From the NCBI GenBank assembly GCA_026992075.1, contig JALXAM010000009.1, positions 62,001-126,000 on the forward strand: 64,000 nucleotides of DNA, in the 5' to 3' direction. Origin of the DNA: Sedimenticola sp. (GTDB lineage Bacteria > Pseudomonadota > Gammaproteobacteria > Chromatiales > Chromatiaceae). This document shows, piece by piece, positions 35,466-43,607 of the stretch. A program made the translations under genes and the position numbers. The number at the start of each line of letters is the position of its first letter. The stretch's first letter is position 1. The notes under the pieces are model-generated. The model saw nothing but the letters and a program-made list of their open reading frames with translations. It was not told the origin of the DNA and searched no databases.

Positions 35466-36872
35466 GTGACTGAACGGGATTCCGATGATCGCACCGTCAT
35501 CCGCCCCCGACCGGGCGGCATCCCCCCGTCCGATTCGTCAAGCGGCAGCTCCTCTCCATCTTCCCAGCCTGCAGGAAGTGGTCCTTCGCTCCAGGGATTC
35601 AATGAGTCCGCATCCGCCGAGGTGCGCATGGATGCCATCACCACCGGCTTTCAGAACCTGCTCATCCGCTCTGCCACTCCGTTGTTGGTTCTGGCCTGCC
35701 AGCTTCGGCACACGCTCGAACATCCCGATCCAGAAGGATTGCGGCGACGTGTCATCCAGGCGGTGAGCGAGTTCGAGGCACGCGCTGCTCATGCGGGGCT
35801 TACCGCCCAGCGGGTCCTGCCCGCCCGCTATGTCCTCTGCACCTTCATCGACGAGGCGGTGCTGAGCACTCCCTGGGGCACCCAGAGCACCTGGAGCAGC
35901 CAGGGCATGCTCATCACCTTCCACAAGGAAGCCTGGGGGGGTGAGAAATTCTTCACCCTGCTGGAACAGCTGCTTGCCGCGCCCGCACAGAACCGCGACC
36001 TGTTGGAGTTGATGTACGTCGTTCTGGCGCTGGGCTTCGAAGGACGCTACCACACCCAGCCCAACGGACAGTCCGCGCTCGATGCGCTGCGGCGGGAGCT
36101 CTATCTGACCCTTCGTCAAACCACCGGAGACCCACCGCACGAGCTGTCACCTCACTGGCGGGGAATCCGGCAGCCCGATCGGCGGTTGAGTCGCGCAACG
36201 GTACTGTGGGCCACCGCCGCCGCGGCGGCGGCATTCCTGGTACTGACCTACCTGGTACTGACGCTGTTGCTCAACCGCGCTTCCGATCCCGTTTATGCCG
36301 CCTTCCACCGCATCGATCAGCAGCTTGCCGGTCTCGTGCCGGAACCGGCACCGGTGGAGCCCGCCCCTGCGCCGGCGCCCGCGCCCGCGCCCGAGCGCCC
36401 CAGCCTGCGCAAACTGCTTGCCGACCAGATCGAAGCGGGCAAGCTCGACGTCATGGAAAAAAAGGATCGCAGCCGGATCATCCTGTTCGGCGACGGCATG
36501 TTCCCATCGGGCAGCACCGTGATCCGACGCGATTATCTGCCCGTGCTCACCGCCGTGGCCCGGGCACTGTCGAAATTCCCGGGGCGGGTGCTCGTCACCG
36601 GTCACACGGACAATGTGCCCATACGATCACTGCGCTTCCCCTCCAACTGGCATCTCTCGCAGGCCCGCGCCGACGCCGTGGTGGACTTCCTCGCCAGGCA
36701 GGCCGGTGACGCCTCACGCTTCGTGGCCGAGGGACGGGCGGATACGGAACCTCTGGTGCCCAACGACTCACCCACCAACCGTGCTCGTAACCGGCGCGTG
36801 GAGATACTGGTCTATCACCCGGTCCTCTCCATGCTGGGGGCACCGGACAAGGATGACGAGGCGAACCCATGA
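35466..36872 (+). CDS. tssL: TssL with C-terminal OmpA-like peptidoglycan-binding domain
   Basis: TssL is an inner-membrane component of the T6SS trans-envelope complex. The 468 residues comprise a Pro/Ser-rich cytoplasmic start (1-45) and a DotU domain (about 55-230) with VLPARYVLCTFIDEAVLSTP and WGGEKFFTLLEQLLAAPAQN. One membrane helix follows (about 239-265). After a Pro/Ala-rich linker, an OmpA-like domain (about 335-455) carries VLVTGHTDNVPIRSLRFPSN, SQARADAVVDF and NRARNRRVEI. This extended form anchors itself to peptidoglycan, replacing a separate TagL. The start is GTG. Confidence 0.95.
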   Translation: MTERDSDDRTVIRPRPGGIPPSDSSSGSSSPSSQPAGSGPSLQGFNESASAEVRMDAITTGFQNLLIRSATPLLVLACQLRHTLEHPDPEGLRRRVIQAVSEFEARAAHAGLTAQRVLPARYVLCTFIDEAVLSTPWGTQSTWSSQGMLITFHKEAWGGEKFFTLLEQLLAAPAQNRDLLELMYVVLALGFEGRYHTQPNGQSALDALRRELYLTLRQTTGDPPHELSPHWRGIRQPDRRLSRATVLWATAAAAAAFLVLTYLVLTLLLNRASDPVYAAFHRIDQQLAGLVPEPAPVEPAPAPAPAPAPERPSLRKLLADQIEAGKLDVMEKKDRSRIILFGDGMFPSGSTVIRRDYLPVLTAVARALSKFPGRVLVTGHTDNVPIRSLRFPSNWHLSQARADAVVDFLARQAGDASRFVAEGRADTEPLVPNDSPTNRARNRRVEILVYHPVLSMLGAPDKDDEANP

Positions 36873-39800
36873 AGCGTGTGCTCGATTGGATCCTGCGTCC
36901 GTGGTTCCTGTCCCTGGTCGGGCTCGGCGCCTTCTCGGTGGTGCTCTGGTATATCGGCCCTTTCCTGAGCATCGGCCGTTTCCACCCGCTCGACTCGGCC
37001 ATCGAACGGGCGGCGGCCATCATCGAACTCCTCGCTCTCTGGTCGCTCTGGCAGGCCTGGGGGCTGTGGCGCGCCAGGCGCAACAACCGGGAGATCCTGG
37101 AGGAACTGAGCCGCCAGTCCCAGGCGCCGGGAGACGAAACAGCCGAGGCGCGCGAGTCGGAGATCGCACAGATCCGGCAACGCTTCGACGAGGCGATGGC
37201 GCTGCTGCGTGGAACCCGGCTCAAGCACCGGTTCGGTCGCCAGTACCTCTACGAGCTGCCCTGGTACATCCTCATCGGCCCGCCGGGTTCGGGGAAGACC
37301 ACTCTGCTGCGCAACTCCGGCCTGCACTTCCCGCTGGCCGAACGGCTTGGCGACCCCCTGCTGCGAGGCGTGGGCGGCACCCGGGACTGCGACTGGTGGA
37401 TCACCGACGAGGCCGTTCTGCTGGACACCGCCGGACGCTACACCACTCAGGACAGTCATGCGGAAGTCGACCGGGCTGCCTGGCTGGAATTCCTGCGCCT
37501 GCTCAAACGCTACCGGCGCCGTCGCCCCGTCAATGGCGTGCTCGTCTCGCTGAGCGTGAGCGACCTGCTGCAAATGACGCAGACGGAACGCGAAGCCCAC
37601 GCCCGCGCGATTCGTCAGCGCATCCAGGAACTGCACGAGGCGTTCGGCATTCGCTTTCCCATCTATTTCCTGGTGACCAAGTGCGACCTGGTCGCCGGTT
37701 TCATGGAATACTTCTCGGATCTCGACAGGGAGGGCCGCGAACAGGTCTGGGGCATGACCTTCCCCATCGAGGACCCTGAGCAGGGCGAGGCCCCGAGTGG
37801 CCATTTCACCACCGAATTCGGGCTGCTCTGCCAACGGCTGGACGAGCGCCTCTACGCGCGCCTCCAGGAAGAGCCCGACCCGCAACGACGCAGCCGCATT
37901 TTCACTTTCCCCCCGCAGTTCGCCAGCCTGGGTGAACTGATCGCACCGCTCATCGACGAGATCTTCAAGACCAGCCGTTTCGAGATCCCTCCGCAGCTGC
38001 GCGGCGTCTACTTCACCAGCGGAACCCAGGAAGGCAGTCCCATAGACCGTGTCATGGCCAGTGTCTCACGGACCTTCCAGCTCGACCGCCAGGCCCTGCC
38101 AGCCTTCACGGGTCACGGTCAGAGTTTCTTCATCACCCGCCTGCTGAAAGACCTGGTGTTCGCGGAATCCGGCCTGGCCGGGACCAACCTTCGCCTGGAG
38201 CGCCAGCGGCAATGGCTCGTTCGTGCCACCATGGGGCTCATTCTTGCCGGCACGCTGGGGCTGGCCGTGGGCTGGCTGGTCAGCTACTACCACAACCGTG
38301 CCTTCGTCTCGGACATGGCCGAAGCCGCCGAGGCCATGGACAAGCAGCTCGCCGGGATGAAACAGGCGCCGGGGGACCTGCTGGAAGCGCTGCCGGTCCT
38401 CGATCGGCTTCGTTTCCTTGCCGAAGGCGGGCAGGAGGATGGCGGCTGGCACCTGGGTCTCGACCAGCATCCCAAGCTCATGGCCGCAGCCCGCCGCAGC
38501 TATGAACGGGGCCTGGAGAACCTGTTCCTGCCCCACCTGCTCATCCGGCTCGAGGAGCAGCTCGGAAAACGGGACAGCGACCCCGATTTTCTCTACGAGG
38601 CCCTACGCGTCTATCTGATGTTCCACATGCCCGAGCACTTCGATGCCGCCTCCGTACGCGAATGGGTGTCCCTGGACTGGAAACGCTCCCTGCCGCGCAC
38701 TCTCACCGTGGAACAGCGCGACGGCCTGCGTGCGCATTTGGATGCCGCACTCGCCTGGATGTCGCGTGAAGGCCGCGCGCCATTGCCGCCAAACGAGGCA
38801 CTGGTAAAAAATGTTCGGAGCCAGTTGGCCCGCATCGCGCCAGACAAGTGGATCTTCCGTCGCATCGCCGCCTCCCGCCTGGCTGCTGAACTCCCTGCCT
38901 TCGATCCGGTCAAGGTGGCCGGGCCCGATGCCGCCCTCATCTTCCGCCGGGCCAGTGGCAAGCCGCTCCGGGAAGGCGTGGCCGGCTTCTTCACCGTCTC
39001 CGGCTACCGCAAGTTTTCCGACCGCCTGCCCGAACAGATCCGCATGCTTTCGGAGGAAACCTGGGTGCTCGGACAGCGGCAACGCAAGCTGAGCGGAGAG
39101 GCCCTGGTCGAACTCGAACTCGCCGTGCGCAGGCACTATGCGAATGCCTACATCGAGGCGTGGGAGAAGTTCCTGCGCGACCTTCGGATGAGACCCTTTG
39201 ACAGCCTCAACGAGGCGCGCGAAGTATTGCGTATCGCCTCCTCACCCGATTCCCCGCTGAAAACGCTGGTCTTCGCCATTGCCGAAGAGGTCCGGCCTGG
39301 CGCGCGCACTCGCAAGTCCCTGGAGCAGCAGGCCCGCGAGGGGGCCGACCTGCGCAGCCGTTTCGAATCTTTCTTCGGCAGCGAGGAGAATGCACTGAGG
39401 CGCAACGCGAAACGGCCGATCGAACAGGTGGACGCAAAGTTCGAACACCTATCCCGCCAAGTGGGCACGCATGAGGAGCCGGCACCAGGGCTCAAGCGCA
39501 TCATGCAACAGCTCGATGAGCTCTACCTGCTCATCGATGCGGTTCACAAGGCCAGCGAGCGGGGCGAAAACGCGCTCAAGGTGGCACAACAGCAGGCCCA
39601 ACAAAGTGACATCATCCAACGCATCCAGGCGGAGGCGGATCGACTCCCGGCTCCGCTCAGACAATGGCTGAACATCATCGCCAGCAGCAGCAACCGGGTC
39701 ATTGGTGGCGAGGTGCTTCGTCATGTCAACCTGGCCTGGCAAACCCGGGTGTTGCCCTTCTGTCGCAAGGCCATTGCCAACCGCTACCCATTGCGTCGAC

Positions 39801-40402
39801 GTCGGCTGGAGATCACACTGGAAGACTTCAGCCGCTTCTTCGCCCCGGACGGCATCATGGACAGCTTCTTCCGGGAGTTCCTCGCCCCTTTCGTGGATAC
39901 CGGATCCCGTCCCTGGCGCCTGCGTAACGAAGGAACCCTGTCAGAATCCACCCTGCGCCAGTTCGAACGTGCAGCGGCCATCCGGGATGCCTTCTTCGGG
40001 GACGGTGGACGCAAGCCGAATGTCGGCTTTTCACTGGAACCTGTTCGCATGGATTCGAATGTACGGAGACTATCACTCGACATCGGGGGGCAGAAGCTCG
40101 AGTACCGCCACGGACCGCCCCGCAGCCAGCACTTCACCTGGCCGACTGCCAACAAGCCCTGGGTACGCCTGCAATTCGAGGACGTGCAGCGCAAGGAACA
40201 TCGCATCAGTTTCAAGGGTACCTGGGCCTGGTTCCGGCTGATCGACGCCTCCAGACTTCAAAGGGATGGCGCCTCGGACCGCTATCGGCTCACTTTCAGC
40301 AAGGATGGGCTCAAGGCCGAGTTCCGCCTGCAGGCGGACAGTGTCATCAACCCATTCCGGCTGAGCTTGATGCGCAACTTCCAATGCCCGGAGCAGCTCT
40401 GA
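36869..40402 (+). CDS. tssM: TssM (IcmF), T6SS inner-membrane core protein
   Basis: TssM spans the periplasm to meet TssJ and forms the channel core. The 1177 residues have two N-terminal membrane helices (about 10-30 and 46-67). A cytoplasmic NTPase domain has Walker A GPPGSGKTT (137-145) and LLDTAGRYTTQD as Walker B/switch region. A third helix at about 450-472 (ATMGLILAGTLGLAVGWLVS) follows, then a large periplasmic region. The C-terminal domain contains LPAPLRQWLNIIASSSNRVI and the final FTWPTANKPWVRLQFED. Walker A is intact, which is variable among TssMs. It overlaps tssL by four bases. Confidence 0.96.
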   Translation: MKRVLDWILRPWFLSLVGLGAFSVVLWYIGPFLSIGRFHPLDSAIERAAAIIELLALWSLWQAWGLWRARRNNREILEELSRQSQAPGDETAEARESEIAQIRQRFDEAMALLRGTRLKHRFGRQYLYELPWYILIGPPGSGKTTLLRNSGLHFPLAERLGDPLLRGVGGTRDCDWWITDEAVLLDTAGRYTTQDSHAEVDRAAWLEFLRLLKRYRRRRPVNGVLVSLSVSDLLQMTQTEREAHARAIRQRIQELHEAFGIRFPIYFLVTKCDLVAGFMEYFSDLDREGREQVWGMTFPIEDPEQGEAPSGHFTTEFGLLCQRLDERLYARLQEEPDPQRRSRIFTFPPQFASLGELIAPLIDEIFKTSRFEIPPQLRGVYFTSGTQEGSPIDRVMASVSRTFQLDRQALPAFTGHGQSFFITRLLKDLVFAESGLAGTNLRLERQRQWLVRATMGLILAGTLGLAVGWLVSYYHNRAFVSDMAEAAEAMDKQLAGMKQAPGDLLEALPVLDRLRFLAEGGQEDGGWHLGLDQHPKLMAAARRSYERGLENLFLPHLLIRLEEQLGKRDSDPDFLYEALRVYLMFHMPEHFDAASVREWVSLDWKRSLPRTLTVEQRDGLRAHLDAALAWMSREGRAPLPPNEALVKNVRSQLARIAPDKWIFRRIAASRLAAELPAFDPVKVAGPDAALIFRRASGKPLREGVAGFFTVSGYRKFSDRLPEQIRMLSEETWVLGQRQRKLSGEALVELELAVRRHYANAYIEAWEKFLRDLRMRPFDSLNEAREVLRIASSPDSPLKTLVFAIAEEVRPGARTRKSLEQQAREGADLRSRFESFFGSEENALRRNAKRPIEQVDAKFEHLSRQVGTHEEPAPGLKRIMQQLDELYLLIDAVHKASERGENALKVAQQQAQQSDIIQRIQAEADRLPAPLRQWLNIIASSSNRVIGGEVLRHVNLAWQTRVLPFCRKAIANRYPLRRRRLEITLEDFSRFFAPDGIMDSFFREFLAPFVDTGSRPWRLRNEGTLSESTLRQFERAAAIRDAFFGDGGRKPNVGFSLEPVRMDSNVRRLSLDIGGQKLEYRHGPPRSQHFTWPTANKPWVRLQFEDVQRKEHRISFKGTWAWFRLIDASRLQRDGASDRYRLTFSKDGLKAEFRLQADSVINPFRLSLMRNFQCPEQL

Positions 40403-40411
40403 AACGGGGCC

Positions 40412-41089
40412 ATGAGCATCGGTTTCTTCGGCAAGGTGCATACCCACGGCGACTTCGTGCAGCGCGACCTGCCTCGCCACTTCATCGAACCTTGGGATGC
40501 CTGGCTCCAGGAGTCCATCGCGGTCAGCCGGGAACAGCTCGGCGACGACTGGCTCGACCGTTATCTCGTCTCGCCCGTCTGGCGTTTCGCATTGGGACCG
40601 GGCATCTGCGGGGAGGAGGCCTGGCTGGGGCTCCTGATGCCGAGCGTGGACCGGGTTGGGCGTTACTTTCCGCTCACGCTGGCCACTTCTCTCGGCGACC
40701 GGAATGCGCTGGCAGCCTTTCTGCTCGCAGAGGAATGGTATCGCCAGGCCGCCAACCTTCTGGCAACCGCTCTCGATGATGATTTCGACCTGGAAAACTT
40801 CCATGTGCGCATTGGTCAGCTCCCGCCACCACCGACCGAGCGGCTGGAGCCGCTGCAGGAATCGCTCGGCCTGCGCATGCTGGGCGCATCCAGCTGGCAG
40901 GAAATGATTCTCCCGCTCCTTCCCGGGTTGATCGAGCGTGCCTACAGGCCGGCATCGCTCTGGGGCACGGAAAGAATGGACACACCGGAACGCTGCCTCG
41001 TCGTCGCCCGCGGCCTGCCCCAGGCCGGCGACTTCTCCCTGCTGATGGATACCCAGGGATCCGATGCACGATGGACACGCTTGAATTGA
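40412..41089 (+). CDS. tagF: TagF, post-translational T6SS regulator
   Basis: TagF represses T6SS assembly post-translationally, acting alongside the threonine phosphorylation pathway through Fha. The 225 residues have the family start GFFGKVHTHGDFVQRDLPRH followed by WDAWLQESIAVSR. Other family blocks are SPVWRFALGPGICGEEAWLG and VDRVGRYFPLTLATSL. No PppA domain is fused, unlike in some species where the two are one protein. The end overlaps pppA by 19 bases. Length is within range. Confidence 0.93.
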   Translation: MSIGFFGKVHTHGDFVQRDLPRHFIEPWDAWLQESIAVSREQLGDDWLDRYLVSPVWRFALGPGICGEEAWLGLLMPSVDRVGRYFPLTLATSLGDRNALAAFLLAEEWYRQAANLLATALDDDFDLENFHVRIGQLPPPPTERLEPLQESLGLRMLGASSWQEMILPLLPGLIERAYRPASLWGTERMDTPERCLVVARGLPQAGDFSLLMDTQGSDARWTRLN

Positions 41090-41811
41090 ACTCCTGCACC
41101 GGCTGGGAGACGGCGATTCGCTGCCACCCCGGACTCAAACGGGAAATCAACGAGGATGCCTATATCGCTCGTCCCGACCTCTGCCTCTGGGCCGTGGCCG
41201 ACGGCATGGGCGGACACGCACGTGGCAATTATGCCAGCCGCTGCATCGTCGAAGCGCTGGACGCCTTGCCGATGATTCCTGGACCGGATCGAGCCGATCG
41301 CGTGGTAACCGCCTTGCAGAACGCGCATCACCGGATACTGGAGAAATCCCGTGAGATCAGCGAGCCCGTGGGTTCGACGGTGGCCGCCTTGGTCGCCGAG
41401 AACGGCACCGCCGTGCTCCTTTGGGTGGGGGACAGTCGCCTTTACCGGTTCCGTGAGGGCGCTTTCGAACAGCTGTCGCACGACCACAGCATGGTGCAGG
41501 AGTGGATCGACCAGGGCATGGTACGCCCCGAAGAGGCCGATCGGCTCCCCAATGCCAATGTCATCACCCGCGCCGTAGGGGTGGAGGGGGCGCTCCAGAT
41601 CGATCGTCGTCGTTTCGACATTCATTCAGGGGATCTTTTCCTTCTCTGCTCCGATGGGCTCACACGAGAACTCCAGGACGACGAGATCGCCGCCACTTTG
41701 GCCGCTGGCATGTCGCTGGAGTCCGCTGCCGATCAGCTGCTCGGCGAAGCCCTCCATCGTGGCGCTCACGACAATGTGACCCTGATTCTTCTCCGCTGCT
41801 GCAAACCATGA
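41071..41811 (+). CDS. pppA: PppA, PP2C-type Ser/Thr phosphatase of the T6SS
   Basis: PppA removes the activating phosphate placed by PpkA, resetting the apparatus. The 246 residues show all PP2C metal-binding blocks: REINEDAY near residue 25, VADGMGGHARGNYAS, VGDSRLYRFREG, LCSDGLTRELQDDEI and the terminal HDNVTLILL. No membrane helix is present. It overlaps tagF at its start and ppkA at its stop (ATGA), so the antagonistic enzymes are translationally coupled. Confidence 0.95.
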   Translation: MDTLELNSCTGWETAIRCHPGLKREINEDAYIARPDLCLWAVADGMGGHARGNYASRCIVEALDALPMIPGPDRADRVVTALQNAHHRILEKSREISEPVGSTVAALVAENGTAVLLWVGDSRLYRFREGAFEQLSHDHSMVQEWIDQGMVRPEEADRLPNANVITRAVGVEGALQIDRRRFDIHSGDLFLLCSDGLTRELQDDEIAATLAAGMSLESAADQLLGEALHRGAHDNVTLILLRCCKP

Positions 41812-43607
41812 TCCAGCCATTGCCCCCCCATCTTCTTGAACTGGCACGGCGTAGTCTGGAGAACGAAGCCGATCGGGACGAGCTGGAAGCCGCCATCGGC
41901 CATTGGAACCAGACCCATCCGGACTCGGCTTGCACACTCGATGCCCTTCTCGATGCGGTACGAAGGGAGCCGGAGGATCAGGAGGCGACGCGTGTTCTCC
42001 ACGCACGGGAAGCCCGGCCGCCATCGGCGGACGAAGATGAGGAAAAAACACGCCTTCTGGTCACACCGACCTCCTCCGGTGGCGATGAGGAAGCGACCCG
42101 GCTGATGACCGGTGAACACGCTTCGGCCACGTCCTCATCACCGTCCGCGCCGGCCGCGGGCCCCGAAAGCCCTTCCCTTCCCCATGATCGCCTCGCATCC
42201 CCCGGTGCGCCTGGGACGACCGGCGTATCCGAGCGGCCGGCAACCTCACCAGCCCGGGAGCCGCAACCGGGCGACCGACTCAAGGACCGGTTCGTGCTGG
42301 AGACGCTGCTCGGGCGCGGTGGCATGGGCACGGTCTTCAAGGCACGGGATCTGCGCAAGGAGGAGGCGCACGACCGGGACCCATGGATCGCGGTAAAGGT
42401 GCTCTCTGGAGACTTCCGGGAGCATCCCGCAGCTTTCATCGCCCTGCAACGTGAGGCGAAGAAGGCACAAAAACTGGCCCATCCGAACACGGTCACGGTG
42501 TACGACTTCGACCGCGACGGCCCCATCGTCTTCATGACGATGGAGCTCCTGGAAGGAGAATCACTCAAGGATCTTCTCCGCCGCCATCCCTACGGCATGC
42601 CCTTTCGCGATGTCCTGCCCATTGTGGAAGGCATCGTCTCCGGTCTCGCCTACGCACACGAAAAGGGCATCGTTCATTCCGACCTCAAACCCGGCAACAT
42701 CTTCGTCACCAATGATGGCACGGTGAAGGTCCTGGACTTCGGCATCGCACGCGCGCTGCAGGGCAGTCGCCAGCATGAAGCCCCGTCCGCCAGCAACGTT
42801 TCCAGAGCCGCCAGGAATGCGGAGACCGGCGGCGATGCCACCCTGTTCGATCCCGGCAGCCTGGGTGCACTCACTCCGGCCTATGCCAGTCTCGAGATGC
42901 TGGAAGGCAAGGACCCTGATCCACGGGACGACGTCTATGCGCTGGCCTGCGTGACCTATGAACTGCTCACGGGGCGTCATCCTTTCGGACGCCTGCCGGC
43001 CGATGAGGCACGTGCGCAGGGAAAGGCCCCGGAACCGATCGCCAAGATCCCGAGGCGGGCCTGGAAAGCTTTGCAGCACGGGCTGACCTTCGAACGGGAT
43101 GCACGAACGCCGTCGGTACAGCAGTTCTTCATCGAGCTGAGCGGCCGGCGCCCCGGCCAGGGCATGAACCCCCGCATGGTGGCCCTGGTGGTCCTGCTGG
43201 TTTTGAGTGCAGGCGTCGGACTCACATTGCAGTTCCAGCCGCAGCTGACTTTCCTCTGGCACCGCCTGTTTCCCACCGAGCTGCCACCGGAGACACAGGT
43301 GGAGATCACCGATCTCCTCGAGATCGCGGATCTCAACCGTGAGGCGGGTCGACTCGTATCACCGCCGGGCAGCAACGCTTACGAGGCGTACAAGGCCGTT
43401 CTCAAGCTGGATCCCTGGAACGCCCAGGCACGCAAGGGCCTGAACAAGATCGCGGAGTATCTGCTCGCCGAGGCCAACCGGTTGTATTCCACCGAGCAGA
43501 TCGACAAAGCACGGCTGCTGGTGGAAGAAAGCCTGCGGTATTTCCCCGATCACAAAGGGCTCAGACGCCTTGGTGAGCGCCTGATGGAAGAGAATCCGAC
43601 ACCTTGA
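41808..43607 (+). CDS. ppkA: PpkA, Hanks-type Ser/Thr kinase of the T6SS
   Basis: PpkA phosphorylates Fha-type proteins to trigger T6SS assembly. The start at 41808 overlaps the pppA stop; an open frame runs upstream but inside pppA. The 599 residues contain an acidic, low-complexity N-terminus (1-150) with three ATR(V/L)(L/M)-like motifs. The kinase domain (about 160-425) has G-loop GRGGMG, AVK lysine, HSDLKPGN near residue 290 (no Arg before the Asp, so a non-RD kinase) and LDFGIA. A membrane helix lies at about 457-475 and a TPR-like periplasmic tail follows. No periplasmic vWA domain, as in some PpkAs, is seen. Its 3' end overlaps the convergent caspase-like gene by 58 bases. Confidence 0.93.
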   Translation: MIQPLPPHLLELARRSLENEADRDELEAAIGHWNQTHPDSACTLDALLDAVRREPEDQEATRVLHAREARPPSADEDEEKTRLLVTPTSSGGDEEATRLMTGEHASATSSSPSAPAAGPESPSLPHDRLASPGAPGTTGVSERPATSPAREPQPGDRLKDRFVLETLLGRGGMGTVFKARDLRKEEAHDRDPWIAVKVLSGDFREHPAAFIALQREAKKAQKLAHPNTVTVYDFDRDGPIVFMTMELLEGESLKDLLRRHPYGMPFRDVLPIVEGIVSGLAYAHEKGIVHSDLKPGNIFVTNDGTVKVLDFGIARALQGSRQHEAPSASNVSRAARNAETGGDATLFDPGSLGALTPAYASLEMLEGKDPDPRDDVYALACVTYELLTGRHPFGRLPADEARAQGKAPEPIAKIPRRAWKALQHGLTFERDARTPSVQQFFIELSGRRPGQGMNPRMVALVVLLVLSAGVGLTLQFQPQLTFLWHRLFPTELPPETQVEITDLLEIADLNREAGRLVSPPGSNAYEAYKAVLKLDPWNAQARKGLNKIAEYLLAEANRLYSTEQIDKARLLVEESLRYFPDHKGLRRLGERLMEENPTP

